Shown here piece by piece: positions 1 through 9,904 of a stretch of 64,000 nt of DNA. The stretch covers positions 65,048 through 129,047 of the forward strand of contig NZ_CP085159.1 of the NCBI RefSeq assembly GCF_022788695.1. The letters run 5' to 3'. The position numbers and the translations under genes are program-made. Position 1 is the stretch's first letter. Every line of letters starts with the position of its first letter. The stretch is from Pseudosulfitobacter sp. DSM 107133 (GTDB lineage: Bacteria > Pseudomonadota > Alphaproteobacteria > Rhodobacterales > Rhodobacteraceae). The notes beneath the pieces were generated by a model. It was not told the origin of the DNA. It worked only from the letters and a program-made list of their open reading frames with translations, and did no database searches.

Positions 1-77
1 TTGCACTCAACCTCCGATCGCTTGACTATCTCCGCAATGCTATGTTTTCACGAATAATATTGTATCGGTTTGTAAAG

Positions 78-107
78 TTGACGCGTCGCAAGTTGAGACG
101 GTATGAT
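78..107 (+). promoter_or_regulatory. Sigma-70-like promoter of first dsbA-like gene
   Basis: TTGACG at 78-83 and TATGAT at 102-107 are separated by 18 bp. The ATG at 103 lies inside the -10 box, so a transcript from this promoter cannot start translation there. This favours ATG 142 as the start of the downstream gene. Confidence 0.5.
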
Positions 108-141
108 TGACCGCCAATGCGACCCCAATTTACGGCTGAGG

Positions 142-924
142 ATGGACACCAAGAAGCGATCAACGCTATTGACGATCGGTGCGATCTTAGCGGGTTACAC
201 TGCCCTCCGTACGGTGCCCTCTTTGCTGCCCGAAAGGCTCGAACTCGTTCCGCTCGACACTCCGATTGGTTTTCGAAAATATGTGGCGGGAGAGACTTCA
301 GGCGGATTTGACCCATTCGTAGGTTTGGGCAACGTTGACAGTGCTGAGGCGACAGCACGGAAAGCCGCGGCCCTGAAGAGGGTTTCCGAAGATATTTGTG
401 GTGCGCTCTATGGGGGTCTTGAAACGACTGCATCGAAGATTCCGATGGCCTCGTTCTCAGATTATTACTGTCCTTTCTGCCGAGTGCAAACCAAACGTCT
501 GGCGGATATGTCACAAGAGATGGATGACGAGGTTGTGGTCGCATGGCATGAGCTTCCGTTGCTCGGAGATAGCTCGAACCTGGCCGCCAAAGCCGCGTTA
601 GCGGCAAAACGACAAGGGGCCTACGTCGCGTTCCATGAGAGGTTGATGAAGAGCCCATTTCAAGCAACGCCCGAGTATCTCCGTCGACTTTCGGATGATC
701 TTGGTGTTGATGGCACCCAATTGGTTGCCGACATGGAAAGCGCCGAGATTGCCCAAGAACTGGAAAATAGTGCGGCTCTTGCCCGGGTCTTTGCCTTTGT
801 AGGCACACCTGCGCTTGTGATTGGTCGTACCGTCGTTCAAGGCCAGATCAGCGACAAAATGATCGGACAGATCGTCGAACTGGAACGCGAAGAAGGTTGG
901 GGCGTGGTATGTGTTTCAGTGTAG
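142..924 (+). CDS. DsbA-family thioredoxin-fold protein (ScsC/DsbA-like)
   Basis: Predicted periplasmic thiol-disulfide exchange protein of about 260 aa. A hydrophobic N-terminus (KKRSTLLTIGAILAGY) acts as signal or anchor. A DSBA-like thioredoxin fold follows, with active site CPFC in the context SDYYCPFCRVQ, and a cis-Pro-type segment FVGTPALVIG near the C-terminus. ATG 142 is preferred over ATG 103 because a -10 box overlaps 103. The next gene is an ScsB-like reductase, the same partnership as in Scs copper-tolerance loci, so it may be that reductase's substrate. The partnership is inference. Confidence 0.85.
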   Translation: MDTKKRSTLLTIGAILAGYTALRTVPSLLPERLELVPLDTPIGFRKYVAGETSGGFDPFVGLGNVDSAEATARKAAALKRVSEDICGALYGGLETTASKIPMASFSDYYCPFCRVQTKRLADMSQEMDDEVVVAWHELPLLGDSSNLAAKAALAAKRQGAYVAFHERLMKSPFQATPEYLRRLSDDLGVDGTQLVADMESAEIAQELENSAALARVFAFVGTPALVIGRTVVQGQISDKMIGQIVELEREEGWGVVCVSV

Positions 925-1051
925 AGCCTAATTGGATTTGCCATGCCCGTCTCCTTCGGGGCCTTAGGAACTGTCGCAAAAATTCCGCCGCCAATAGGTT
1001 GGCCCAGGGATCTGCGCCTGCTTTTGAGCAACAACGACGAAAGCGCCCCAA

Positions 1052-3127
1052 ATGATGTTGCGAGCCCCGTGGTGTCTTGTTTTGGCGTTGATGGCGTGTC
1101 TCTGGGCATCCATGAGCGTCGCAGCGTCAACTGATACTTACGAGAACACGGCGATTTCAGCGCGGCTTATCTCTGTCGAAAATGGCGTTGCGACGAATTC
1201 CGGAACTTTGTCACTCGGCCTCGACATCAAGCTGGCCGAGGGCTGGAAAGCCTATTGGCGCTCACCCGGCGAGGTCGGTCTGCCGCCTGAAATCTCGTGG
1301 GATGGATCGACAAACCTGGCGACGGCACAGATACTCTGGCCTGCGCCTGAGCGTTTCACAGCATTCGGGATCGAGAATTTCGGGTACAACAAACGTGTTG
1401 TCCTTCCCATCCAGGCGGTTCTTGAAACAGCCGGACAGGCGGTCGAGCTTCAGGCGGGAGTCACGCTGTTAACCTGCTCGACCGTGTGCGTGCCCCATGA
1501 TTTCAACCTCGCTCTGACGATCCCGGCTGGCGCTGGAATTGATGCGGCCTCCGCTGCGCTTATCTCCGAGTTTGCCGAACGGGTGCCGCTTGGTCCCGAT
1601 GCGGCTGACATCGAGGTCGAGACGGCTGTAATCGCCGATGGCGCGCTCTACGTCACAGCGCGCAGTGCAAACGCCTTTGTGAACCCGGACGTATTCCCGG
1701 AAATGGGACCGACATTTACCTTCGGAAAGCCGGACATCCGAACGAATAGCGCGGGAACGGAACTTTGGGCGAAATTGCCCCTCTTGGCCAGTGAAGAACA
1801 ATTGCCACTGTTGCAAGTTACGGTGACAGACGGGTCACGCGCCGTGACGGCCATGCCTGAGTGGTCAAATACCGTCCCGGATGCGCCTTTCGAGCTTGTG
1901 GCGAACCTGCCTGATCTGGCGCAGATACTGGCGATCGCCGCCTTTGCTTTCCTCGGTGGTTTGATCCTGAATGTCATGCCCTGCGTTCTGCCCGTCCTGT
2001 CCATCAAACTGACATCGGTTCTCAATCATGGAGACAAACCATCACACGAGGTTCGGAACGGATTCCTGATGTCGGCGCTTGGCGTGCTGGTGTTCATGTG
2101 GGTGCTGTCCGCTGGAATTTTGGTCTTGCAGTCCGTCGGGATCACGGTGGGATGGGGTCTGCAATTCCAAAACCCTGTTTTCCTGACAATCATGTTTCTG
2201 GTCCTGACTGTCTTTGCCGCCAATCTGTTCGGGATATTCGAGATTTCGCTGCCTTCCGGGTTACAGTCGCGGCTGGCCAGATCAAGCGTTCGGGACGGTT
2301 ACATCGGGGATTTCGCGACGGGTGCCTTTGCTGCGGTACTGGCAACGCCCTGTTCAGCCCCCTTCCTTGGGACGGCGGTGGCCTTTGCCCTGTCCGGTCG
2401 CCCAATTGATGTCATCATCGTGTTCACGGCTTTGGGCCTTGGGCTGTCCCTGCCCTATCTGCTGTTTGCCTGGAAGCCCGGCATGGTCCGACTGTTGCCC
2501 AAGCCCGGCCGATGGATGCTTGTCGTTAAGTGGGTGCTTGCCGGTCTTTTGGCTGGCACCGCGATCTGGCTGCTCTGGGTCCTGATGGGCGTGTCGGGTG
2601 TCCGGGTTGCCGTCTCGGTTCTGGTACTTGCAGTGCTCTTCGTTCTCTTTGCCACTATCCAGCTGCCGGGGAGATATACGCGAACTGCCGCGCTGGCTGC
2701 CGTTGCCGTCCTCAGCCTTGCACTTCCGGGTACCTTGACCCCCCCGCCAACGATAAAAGAGATTGGTCAGGATTGGGTCACATTCGACCGCTCCGAAATC
2801 CCAAGACTGATCTCTCAGGGCCAGACGGTCTTTGTCGACGTCACCGCAGATTGGTGCCTGACCTGCAAGGCAAACAAGACGCTGGTGCTGGACCGAGTGC
2901 CGGTCGTTGACCGATTGCGAGACGAAAAAGTCGTCGCAATGCAGGCCGACTGGACGCGGCCCAATCCCGATATTTCGCGATATCTGGAGGCTCACAACAG
3001 GTTTGGGATACCCTTCAACATCGTCTATGGGCCGAATGCACCAGACGGGATCATATTGTCCGAAGTCCTGACATCTGACGCTGTTCTAAACGCATTGGAC
3101 GCCGCCGCGCTCGCCACAGACAAATAA
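1052..3127 (+). CDS. ScsB/DsbD-like transmembrane protein-disulfide reductase
   Basis: Moves electrons from cytoplasmic thioredoxin across the inner membrane to periplasmic thiol proteins. About 691 aa: signal peptide; a periplasmic N-terminal domain with a Cys pair (LLTCSTVCVPHDF); an eight-helix-like membrane core with the two redox Cys in NVMPCVLPVL and LATPCSAPFLG; and a C-terminal thioredoxin domain with CLTC (TADWCLTCKANK). The CLTC motif and N-terminal domain fit the ScsB branch (suppressor of copper sensitivity) rather than classical DsbD. It lies 127 bp after a DsbA-like gene and converges on cueR, supporting a copper-stress role. Confidence 0.88.
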   Translation: MMLRAPWCLVLALMACLWASMSVAASTDTYENTAISARLISVENGVATNSGTLSLGLDIKLAEGWKAYWRSPGEVGLPPEISWDGSTNLATAQILWPAPERFTAFGIENFGYNKRVVLPIQAVLETAGQAVELQAGVTLLTCSTVCVPHDFNLALTIPAGAGIDAASAALISEFAERVPLGPDAADIEVETAVIADGALYVTARSANAFVNPDVFPEMGPTFTFGKPDIRTNSAGTELWAKLPLLASEEQLPLLQVTVTDGSRAVTAMPEWSNTVPDAPFELVANLPDLAQILAIAAFAFLGGLILNVMPCVLPVLSIKLTSVLNHGDKPSHEVRNGFLMSALGVLVFMWVLSAGILVLQSVGITVGWGLQFQNPVFLTIMFLVLTVFAANLFGIFEISLPSGLQSRLARSSVRDGYIGDFATGAFAAVLATPCSAPFLGTAVAFALSGRPIDVIIVFTALGLGLSLPYLLFAWKPGMVRLLPKPGRWMLVVKWVLAGLLAGTAIWLLWVLMGVSGVRVAVSVLVLAVLFVLFATIQLPGRYTRTAALAAVAVLSLALPGTLTPPPTIKEIGQDWVTFDRSEIPRLISQGQTVFVDVTADWCLTCKANKTLVLDRVPVVDRLRDEKVVAMQADWTRPNPDISRYLEAHNRFGIPFNIVYGPNAPDGIILSEVLTSDAVLNALDAAALATDK

Positions 3128-3129
3128 GG

Positions 3130-3519
3130 TCAGGATCCTTTGGCGAGGTCCTCCAGTATTGGACAATCTGGCCGATAATCGCCTTGGCACGCGTCAACGA
3201 GGTGCGATAGCGTCTGTCGCATTGACTTGAGTTGCGCGATTTTTCTGTCAATGGCCGTAAGATGCTCTTTCGCGACCGATTTTACTTGCGCGCTTTCGCG
3301 GGATTCATCTTCGTAGAGGTCGAGAAGCGTGCGGCAGTCTTCAATCGAAAAACCCAGTGTTCGGGCACGGCCCAGGAACGCCAGCTTGTGAATGTCGCTC
3401 TCCCGAAAGGCGCGGTACCCGTTATCGCTGCGCAGAGGTCGAACAAGACCAATATCCTCGTAGTAGCGGATTGTCTTTGGTGGCAAGCCCGCGCGTTCTG
3501 ATACTTCCCCGATATTCAC
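3130..3519 (-). CDS. cueR: CueR-type MerR regulator (Cu(I)/Ag(I)/Au(I))
   Basis: Transcription activator of 129 aa. It has a MerR helix-turn-helix (IGEVSERAGLPPKTIRYYE), a dimerisation coiled coil, and a C-terminal metal loop with Cys111 and Cys119 (CQGDYRPDC). Ser76 occupies the position that is Ser in monovalent-metal CueR and Cys in divalent-metal MerR/ZntR, so a copper or silver sensor is expected. It sits 9 bp behind copA on the same strand and is probably co-transcribed, giving autoregulation from the copA promoter at 6067-6097. Confidence 0.92.
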   Translation of the reverse strand: MNIGEVSERAGLPPKTIRYYEDIGLVRPLRSDNGYRAFRESDIHKLAFLGRARTLGFSIEDCRTLLDLYEDESRESAQVKSVAKEHLTAIDRKIAQLKSMRQTLSHLVDACQGDYRPDCPILEDLAKGS

Positions 3520-3528
3520 CTTGTTCTC

Positions 3529-6039
3529 CTATTCTGCTGGCTGCGTTGTGAGTTTCGTTGCGGGTTGCTGGGGCGCGTCACCTTCTGCCATCGTCGGTTT
3601 GATACGGCGCAGACGAAGCGCATTGCTCAGAACCGATACCGAAGACAGCGCCATGGCCCCGGCGGCAAAGATGGGTGACAACAGCAGCCCAAAGGCGGGA
3701 TAGAGTGCGCCCGCTGCGACCGGAATCAACGCCACATTGTATCCAAAGGCCCATATGAGGTTCTGCCGGATGTTGCGCATGGTCGTGCGAGCCACTTCAA
3801 TGGCGTTCACCACGCCGCGCAAATCCCCGGACATCAACACCACGTCGGCACTTTCAATGGCCACATCCGTGCCGGTTCCGATGGCGATGCCGACATCGGC
3901 ATGGGCCAGCGCTGGTGCGTCGTTGATGCCATCGCCGACAAAGGCGATCTTGCGATTGCCCTGCTTCAGTTCCTGGAGCGCTGCAACTTTTCCATCTGGC
4001 AGCACCCCGGCCACAACGTGGTCGATCCCGACCTCGCGGGCAATCGCGTCTGCTGTGGCCTTCTTGTCGCCAGTGATCATGGCGACTTTGATCCCGCGAT
4101 CATGCAGGGCACGGATGACATCGGCGCTGGACGATTTCACCGGGTCAGAAACAGCAATCACTGCCGCAAGGGATCCATCAACGGCGGCAAAGAGCGCGGT
4201 ACGTCCCTTGTCAGCCAATGCCCGTTCCCGATCTTCCAACGGGCCAATGTCGATGCCCCGTTGCGCCATGAAGCGATCGGCGCCAACAAGTACTTTGCGG
4301 CCCTGGACCAGAGCTTCGACGCCGTAGCCCGTCACGGAACGGAACTCCGTAGCATCCGGCCAGGACACGCCTTCGTTTTCCGCAGACTGCACAATGGCTT
4401 CGGCCACGGGATGCTCGGATTGCGCTTCGACAGATGCGATGAGGGCGAGTGTCTCTGCACGATCAAAGCCATCAGTCGTAATGAGATCGGTCAGGCTTGG
4501 CTGACCGTGTGTGACGGTTCCCGTCTTGTCGAGCGCAACAATATCAACTTCATCCAGATGTTGCAGCGCATCCCCTTTGCGGAAGAAAACCCCCATTTCG
4601 GCCGCGCGGCCCGTGCCCACCATGATTGAGGTAGGCGTGGCCAATCCCATGGCACAAGGGCACGCAATGATCAAAACAGACACGCCTGCGACCAGGGCAA
4701 AGGTCAGGGCCGGATCAGGACCAACCAGAAGCCAGACAGCCACGGTCACGAGCGCCAGAACCAGAACGGCCGGTACGAACCACATGGTGACACGATCGAC
4801 AAACCCCTGGATCGGCAGCTTCGCGCCCTGCGCTTCTTCCACCATACGAATGATCTGGGCGAGCGTGGTATCGGCCCCGACCCGAGTGGCCGCGATGGTC
4901 AGGCTACCGGTGCCGTTCACGGTGCCGCCGGTCACTGGATTGCCCGCCGTTTTCGGAACGGCAAGGGGTTCGCCAGTGATCATGCTTTCATCGACATTGC
5001 TTGACCCGTCTGTCACGTCGCCATCGACGGGCACCCTTTCACCGGGACGCACTAGGACCAGATCCCCGATCCGCAGTGCCTCGATCTCGACCTCGCTGGC
5101 CTTTCCGTTGCGCAGAACCCGCGCCGTCCTTGCCTGCAAGCCCAAAAGCGCCTGTATGGCGGCACCGGTCTTACCCTTTGCGCGGGCTTCCAGAAAGCGC
5201 CCCAGCAGGATAAGCACGACAATGACCGCAGCCGCTTCGAAATAAACGGCTCGAACGCCGTCGGGCAGCAGGTCGGGCAAAAACGTCGCCACGACTGAAT
5301 AGCTCCATGCCGCACCTGTGCCGAGTGCGACAAGGCTGTTCATATCCGGAACACGTCTGAGCAGCGCCGGAATGCCTTTTGCAAAAAAGCCCCAACCCGG
5401 TCCAAACAGAACCACCGTCGCAAGCGCGAACTGGATCAACCAAGAAGTCTGGATGCCGATTGTACGCTCAATCAACTCCTCAAAGCCCGGGATCGTGTGT
5501 TTGCCCATTTCCAGAATGAACACCGGAACGGTCAGAATAGCGGCAAACACGACGCGGCGCGCCAGGGCCTTTGCCTCGTCGGCCTTGCGTTCTGATCGGC
5601 TGACCTGCGCATCTGTATCTGCAACTTCGGCAGGGTATCCTGCAGCCGTGCTAGACTCGGCGATTTCTTTAGGTGCGATGACATCTGGCAGATAGCTGAC
5701 AGCCGCCGTTTCGGCAGCGAGATTGACCGCCACGTCTAAAATACCCGGCGCGGCCTTTAGGGCCTGTTCAACCTGACCCACACAGGATGCGCAGGACATC
5801 GCCCCCACATTCAACGTGACCCGGGCCGTTCTGGCCGGATAGCCAGCAGCTGACAGGGCCTCGATTGCGGCACCTGTGGCGGCAGGAAAATCACTTTGGA
5901 ACCGCGCCGTCTCATTGGCAAGGTTCACGCTTGCGCCCGAAACACCAGGCACATCATTCAGGGCATTTTCGACCCGTCCGACACATGACGCACAGCTCAT
6001 GCCGGTGATTGAAAGCTGTATGGAACTGGAACCTGTCAT
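3529..6039 (-). CDS. copA: Cu(+)-exporting P1B-type ATPase with two HMA domains
   Basis: Exports cuprous ions from cytoplasm to periplasm. About 836 aa from ATG 6039, which has GAGG 8 bp upstream; an in-frame TTG at 6057 lacks such support. Two HMA domains carry MSCASC at about residues 14-19 and 81-86. The transport motif CPC is at 460-462, the TGEP actuator loop near 355, and the phosphorylation site DKTGT at 504. The promoter upstream has the 19-bp spacer typical of CueR targets. Copper exporter identity is firm from the CPC and MSCASC motifs. Confidence 0.95.
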   Translation of the reverse strand: MTGSSSIQLSITGMSCASCVGRVENALNDVPGVSGASVNLANETARFQSDFPAATGAAIEALSAAGYPARTARVTLNVGAMSCASCVGQVEQALKAAPGILDVAVNLAAETAAVSYLPDVIAPKEIAESSTAAGYPAEVADTDAQVSRSERKADEAKALARRVVFAAILTVPVFILEMGKHTIPGFEELIERTIGIQTSWLIQFALATVVLFGPGWGFFAKGIPALLRRVPDMNSLVALGTGAAWSYSVVATFLPDLLPDGVRAVYFEAAAVIVVLILLGRFLEARAKGKTGAAIQALLGLQARTARVLRNGKASEVEIEALRIGDLVLVRPGERVPVDGDVTDGSSNVDESMITGEPLAVPKTAGNPVTGGTVNGTGSLTIAATRVGADTTLAQIIRMVEEAQGAKLPIQGFVDRVTMWFVPAVLVLALVTVAVWLLVGPDPALTFALVAGVSVLIIACPCAMGLATPTSIMVGTGRAAEMGVFFRKGDALQHLDEVDIVALDKTGTVTHGQPSLTDLITTDGFDRAETLALIASVEAQSEHPVAEAIVQSAENEGVSWPDATEFRSVTGYGVEALVQGRKVLVGADRFMAQRGIDIGPLEDRERALADKGRTALFAAVDGSLAAVIAVSDPVKSSSADVIRALHDRGIKVAMITGDKKATADAIAREVGIDHVVAGVLPDGKVAALQELKQGNRKIAFVGDGINDAPALAHADVGIAIGTGTDVAIESADVVLMSGDLRGVVNAIEVARTTMRNIRQNLIWAFGYNVALIPVAAGALYPAFGLLLSPIFAAGAMALSSVSVLSNALRLRRIKPTMAEGDAPQQPATKLTTQPAE

Positions 6040-6066
6040 CAAAGCATCCTCTACCAAGTCGCTTTC

Positions 6067-6097
6067 AATCTAAGGCTTCCAGTTGCGGGAAGCTCAA
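6067..6097 (-). promoter_or_regulatory. CueR-type promoter of copA
   Basis: On the minus strand TTGAGC (6097-6092) and TAGATT (6072-6067) are separated by exactly 19 bp. The spacer contains the dyad TTCC...GGAA (CTTCCCGCAACTGGAAG). The overlong spacer with a central dyad is the hallmark of MerR-family activated promoters. The predicted transcript start leaves a leader of about 20 nt before ATG 6039. Confidence 0.75.
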
Positions 6098-6132
6098 GAG
6101 GGGAACTGAATTTTTTTGCGGTCAAAAGTGTC

Positions 6133-6163
6133 TTGACCTTCCCGCCAGTGGAATCAGCAACAG
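6133..6163 (+). promoter_or_regulatory. CueR-type promoter of copZ
   Basis: TTGACC at 6133-6138 is followed by the dyad ACCTTCCCGCCAGTGGAA and, after 19 bp, a weak -10 (CAACAG, or AACAGT at 20 bp). It faces away from the copA promoter 36 bp to the left, so one CueR pool can drive both genes. Confidence 0.6.
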
Positions 6164-6191
6164 TCAGGTCGCGTTGCAAATGGAGACCCTC

Positions 6192-6386
6192 ATGATTTTT
6201 TCCGTCCCGAAAATGACCTGTGAACACTGCACATCCGCCATCGAAAGCGGTATCAAGGCGAAAGACCCATCGGGCGTCATTGCGACCGATCTGGACCTTT
6301 GCCTCGTCACTGTCCAAAGCACATTGGAACAAGCCGCCGTGCGGCAACCCATCGTTGACGCAGGCTACGACGCTTCAGCCGCGTAG
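6192..6386 (+). CDS. copZ: Copper chaperone CopZ (single HMA domain)
   Basis: Cytosolic Cu(I) chaperone of 64 aa made of one HMA fold with MTCEHC at residues 8-13. GGAG sits 6 bp before ATG 6192. The in-frame ATG at 6180 lies only about 17 bases beyond the predicted -10 and has no clear ribosome site. It is divergent from copA with its own CueR-type promoter, so it probably delivers Cu(I) to the CopA N-terminal domains. Confidence 0.88.
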   Translation: MIFSVPKMTCEHCTSAIESGIKAKDPSGVIATDLDLCLVTVQSTLEQAAVRQPIVDAGYDASAA

Positions 6387-6394
6387 GCTTGTCC

Positions 6395-7114
6395 TTATTC
6401 GGCGGCCCGGGCCTGATCGACAAGTTCAATCATCTGGTCCGCCTGAATCAGACCCGGCGCAAGACTGTCGCCGATCACGAATGAAGGTGTGCCACTGAAC
6501 CCCAGCGACTGCGCAAGCCGCATGGAAGTTTGAATGTGCTCTTCAATTTCCGGTGCGGTCATGTCGCGACGCAGCTGTGCAACATCGAGGCCGATGTCTT
6601 CCGCAACGCGAATAATCGTGGCTTCCTCAGCGCGTTGCTTTAACTGCATCATCGCCCAGTGGAATTCTTCATACTTGCCCTGATTGCGCGAAGCCAATGC
6701 CGCGCGGGCGGCAAACACCGAACCCTCCCCCAAAATCGGCCACTCTCGATACACGACCCTGACGTTGGGATCGGCGGCAAGCAGTGCCTCCATTTCAGGT
6801 TTGACCCTACGGCAATATGGGCAGTTGTAATCGAAGAATTCCACAACCGTGACATCGCCCTCCGGATTGCCCAGAACAGGTGCGTTTGGATCATTTTCAA
6901 GCGTGGCTTTTTCAGTATCGAGAACCTCCGCTGCGGCTTGCGCCTGCAAAGCTTGTTGCTGCTCTTCGAACAATTGGGCGGCCTCGAATACAATGCCCGG
7001 ATTTTCGCGGATGGCTTCCAGCACAAGTTCCTTGATCCGGTTTTCGTCAAGGCCGTCTGCCATCGCAGCTATGGGAAGCATCACAAGTGCAGCGGTGGCT
7101 AAAAATCTCTTCAT
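6395..7114 (-). CDS. DsbA-family periplasmic protein (Com1/ScsC-like)
   Basis: About 239 aa. Signal peptide (MKRFLATAALVMLPIAAMA), then a helical N-terminal extension typical of Com1/ScsC-like members (EAIRENPGIVFEAAQLFEEQ) that often drives oligomerisation. The thioredoxin fold has CPYC in FFDYNCPYCRRVKP and the cis-Pro segment FSGTPSFVIG. Its ATG overlaps the stop of the upstream cytochrome c (TAATG), so it is the last gene of the cytochrome/multicopper oxidase operon. Likely a disulfide isomerase or oxidase repairing copper-damaged envelope proteins (inference). Confidence 0.87.
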   Translation of the reverse strand: MKRFLATAALVMLPIAAMADGLDENRIKELVLEAIRENPGIVFEAAQLFEEQQQALQAQAAAEVLDTEKATLENDPNAPVLGNPEGDVTVVEFFDYNCPYCRRVKPEMEALLAADPNVRVVYREWPILGEGSVFAARAALASRNQGKYEEFHWAMMQLKQRAEEATIIRVAEDIGLDVAQLRRDMTAPEIEEHIQTSMRLAQSLGFSGTPSFVIGDSLAPGLIQADQMIELVDQARAAE

Positions 7115-7608
7115 TACCCGTCTCCTTTTGACGCTATGTCCTGTGCCGTTCGATCGGCCTGCGCGGCGCGTTCACGCTCCGGCCAGATTGATTTGATGTA
7201 TGCGAGGATGTTCCAGATGTCCTCGTCGCTCAGTTGTTCGCCGAAACCCGGCATGCCGCTGTTGAATTCAATGCCTTGCGCGGCGAGCGTCGCCTGGCCC
7301 CCTTGCTTGGTGTAGGTAAAAAGCATGCTGTCAGGATGATGCCATGTATGTCCGGTCGCGTCGTGCGGAGGAGCTGGCAGGCTTCCATCTTCGCGCGGCG
7401 TGCGCCAGTCTTCCTCGCCCTCTAGGTTTGCACCATGGCACGCGGCGCAGTTTTCCGCGTAAAGGATCTCACCTGCGGCTATGTCGACCGGGCCGGCGCT
7501 CGCGGAGTTTGACGAAAGGGGCGCGTCGCCGATTTCAGTCCAAAGGAAGGCCGCAACCGCCGCGACACCCGCAAGTCCAAGCCCGAGATATGCAGATCGG
7601 GTCATCAT
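7114..7608 (-). CDS. Mono-heme c-type cytochrome, membrane-anchored
   Basis: About 164 aa with an N-terminal hydrophobic segment (SAYLGLGLAGVAAVAAFLW) that may remain as an anchor. One CAACH heme motif (ENCAACHG) is followed by a distal Met candidate in NSGMPGFGEQLSDEDIW, a class I cytochrome c pattern. The start ATG at 7608 or 7605 overlaps the stop of the multicopper oxidase, indicating tight coupling. It probably accepts or donates electrons for that oxidase (inference from context). Confidence 0.85.
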   Translation of the reverse strand: MMTRSAYLGLGLAGVAAVAAFLWTEIGDAPLSSNSASAGPVDIAAGEILYAENCAACHGANLEGEEDWRTPREDGSLPAPPHDATGHTWHHPDSMLFTYTKQGGQATLAAQGIEFNSGMPGFGEQLSDEDIWNILAYIKSIWPERERAAQADRTAQDIASKGDG

Positions 7609-8993
7609 CCAACAACGATCTTGGTCATCATGCCCGAGGCCGCATGTGACAACATATGGCAATGCAGCAGCCACTGGCCAGGATTGTCCGCCACGAACGC
7701 GACTTCACGCGTCTCTCCGCGTTCAAGGAGCGTGGTATCACGTAGTGGTCCGAGCGTGCCATCCTCTGCCACTTCATGAAAGTGCATACCATGCAGGTGC
7801 ATGGCATGTGGGAAAACCGTATCGTTCACCATCTTCAAACGCACATTCTGCCCTCGGTCCAATCGCGCGAAAGGTTCGCCGTCGATACCGTCAACCTTCC
7901 CGTTGAACGACCAGAAATACCCGGCTTGAACAAGCTCGCCCATCGGCTTGATTTCCCCACCAAGAGAAGCGGAACTCAAACGGCCCATCGCGCCCCCTTC
8001 CATACTCAGACTGAGCGTTGTGGCGTCCTGCAGATCAACCATTGCGTGGTCATTCGGAGGCAGGGCCGCGGGCGCATCCCTGCGGTTTACGGTGCCACCT
8101 TCCTCGACCTCGAAAGCGACCTGGCTAAAAGTCTCTTCGCGACCAACCTGAACGATATGGGCCGTTTCTCCGACGTTCGCCGTTACATCGACGATTAGGT
8201 CAATACGTTGGGCCGGTGCAAGGGTCATGGTGTCAGTTACTTTAATTGGTGCAGTCAACGGCATCCCATCAAGGGCGACCATCCACCCGTCGAGGCCATC
8301 GAGGCTCAACTGGAAATTGCGCGCGTTGGAGGCATTGACGAGCCGCAGACGCAGGCGTTCATTCCTGCGCGCAGACAAAGCGAGATTAAAAGTCCCGTTG
8401 GTCGTAATCAGGTTTCCGAGCCTTCCCGCGTGGCTGAGATCACGAGGCGCACCAAAGTCATTCTGGATCTGGGCGGTTTCGGGATTGATGCGCCAATCAT
8501 CAAGTATCAAAATCTCCTCCCGATCGATATCGAGGGCCTCCGCTTCTTCAACGATCAGGGCGCCATAGAGTCCCCTGGCCACCTGTTCCAACGAACGGTT
8601 ATGCGCGTGATACCAGTAGGTGCCAGCGTCCGGGACAATAAAGTCATAGTCGAAGGCATCCCCTGGCTGGACGGCATCCTGCGTCAGGCCCGAAACGCCA
8701 TCCATGGCGTTGTCGATCCGGATTCCGTGCCAGTGCGTTGAAGTTCCTTGGGAAAACCGGTTGACTAATCTGCGCTGCACCCGACCACCTTGGGCGACAC
8801 GGATTTCCGGGCCCGGTGAACTCCCGTCAAAGCACCAAAGCGAAGTTTTGCCATAGTCACCAGGCAGCAACTGCACGTCGCTCTCTTGTGCAATCAGGTT
8901 GGTTGGCGGCGTATTCGCGAAACCAGCAGACGCCGATATCCCGGCAAATGCGCTGGACGTAGCGAGAAATTGTCGGCGATTGAGCGTGATCAT
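7605..8993 (-). CDS. Tat-exported multicopper oxidase (CueO/CopA-like)
   Basis: Periplasmic oxidase of 462 aa with a twin-arginine signal (NRRQFLATSSAFAG). Copper ligand motifs appear in order: HWHGIRI and YWYHAHNRS in the first cupredoxin domain, HAMHLHGMHFH and LLHCHMLSHAASGMM in the last. These give type 1, 2 and 3 copper sites. The family oxidises Cu(I) to less toxic Cu(II), or other substrates. It is the fifth gene after the two-component system and lies between cytochrome c genes, unlike the usual pcoAB order; no copB outer-membrane partner is seen. Confidence 0.9.
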   Translation of the reverse strand: MITLNRRQFLATSSAFAGISASAGFANTPPTNLIAQESDVQLLPGDYGKTSLWCFDGSSPGPEIRVAQGGRVQRRLVNRFSQGTSTHWHGIRIDNAMDGVSGLTQDAVQPGDAFDYDFIVPDAGTYWYHAHNRSLEQVARGLYGALIVEEAEALDIDREEILILDDWRINPETAQIQNDFGAPRDLSHAGRLGNLITTNGTFNLALSARRNERLRLRLVNASNARNFQLSLDGLDGWMVALDGMPLTAPIKVTDTMTLAPAQRIDLIVDVTANVGETAHIVQVGREETFSQVAFEVEEGGTVNRRDAPAALPPNDHAMVDLQDATTLSLSMEGGAMGRLSSASLGGEIKPMGELVQAGYFWSFNGKVDGIDGEPFARLDRGQNVRLKMVNDTVFPHAMHLHGMHFHEVAEDGTLGPLRDTTLLERGETREVAFVADNPGQWLLHCHMLSHAASGMMTKIVVG

Positions 8994-9009
8994 CAGTTGA
9001 TTTCCAGTA

Positions 9010-9900
9010 CTATATATCGTTGTCCATAAGGTAGATGGCCATCGCGGTCAGGTCTGCATCGCTTAGGAAGCTCGTTCCATAGCGTACAACTTCGGCCATT
9101 GATCCGCCAAAAACATCACCCGAAGGCGTGATGCCAGATCGCAATGCATAAGCCAGATCGTCTACTGTCCAACCTTCTGACAAAAGATCGCCGGAACGGA
9201 TCGATGGGGCCTTGCCGCCTCCAGGCAGGGCATCGTTGCCCGAAAACCGTTCAGCCACAATGCGTGCACCTACAACGTTCCGCGTCGTATGACAGGCAGA
9301 GCAATGTGCGGCACCGTTAACCAGCAGCTTGCCTCGGTTCCAGACGTCGCTTTTGTCGGCTTCGGGTGCCGTAAAGGGTTCCGTCAAAAACGCCGCTCTC
9401 CAAAGCTTCATCCCCCATCGTTGATCGAACGGAAAAGGGACGTCGTGGGCTGGCGCTGGCACGTTCACGGCTGGCACGGTCTGGAATGCGGCCCACAGGT
9501 CAGCAATATCCTGATCCGTGAAATTTGCATAAAACGGATACGTAAAGGTCGGATAATATGGATCGCCGTCAGGAGAGATACCCTGCCTCACTGCTTTTGC
9601 GAAGTCTGCCACGGTCCAGTTTCCCATTCCATGTTCCGCGTCGGTTGTAAGATTTGGCGGGTAAAAGGTGCCAAAGTCTGTCTTGAGAGGAGCACCCCCG
9701 GCCAGCGGGGCACCTCCGGATTCAAAGTTGGTGTGGCACGCGATACAACCGCTGGCCCGTGCCAAATACGATCCCCGGTCAATATCCCCGGCCAGACTTA
9801 TCTCTGTAACGGCTGCTCCGATCGGCCAGGCTATCGTTGCCGCGACAACGCCGATCCCGCCGACGCCCACCGCGCCAATAATCCAACGCCCCCAACGCAC
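9010..9900 (-). CDS. Di-heme cytochrome c (alcohol dehydrogenase cytochrome-subunit-like)
   Basis: About 296 aa with two CXXCH motifs, CIACH and CSACH, each in a class I cytochrome domain. A single N-terminal membrane helix is present (WIIGAVGVGGIGVVAATIAW). The start is uncertain: GTG 9900 comes 4 bases after the stop of the upstream gene and directly precedes the membrane helix, whereas ATG 9993 would add 31 residues overlapping that gene. It resembles cytochrome subunits feeding the respiratory chain, and sits 16 bp before the multicopper oxidase. Confidence 0.8.
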   Translation of the reverse strand: MRWGRWIIGAVGVGGIGVVAATIAWPIGAAVTEISLAGDIDRGSYLARASGCIACHTNFESGGAPLAGGAPLKTDFGTFYPPNLTTDAEHGMGNWTVADFAKAVRQGISPDGDPYYPTFTYPFYANFTDQDIADLWAAFQTVPAVNVPAPAHDVPFPFDQRWGMKLWRAAFLTEPFTAPEADKSDVWNRGKLLVNGAAHCSACHTTRNVVGARIVAERFSGNDALPGGGKAPSIRSGDLLSEGWTVDDLAYALRSGITPSGDVFGGSMAEVVRYGTSFLSDADLTAMAIYLMDNDI

Positions 9901-9904
9901 TTGC

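Noticed and set aside
103..141. ATG 103 as start of the first DsbA-like gene
   Set aside because: It lies within the predicted -10 box, so transcription would begin after it.
3901..5245. Long plus-strand frames opposite copA
   Set aside because: Antisense shadows of a high-GC gene; the copA motifs are all on the other strand.
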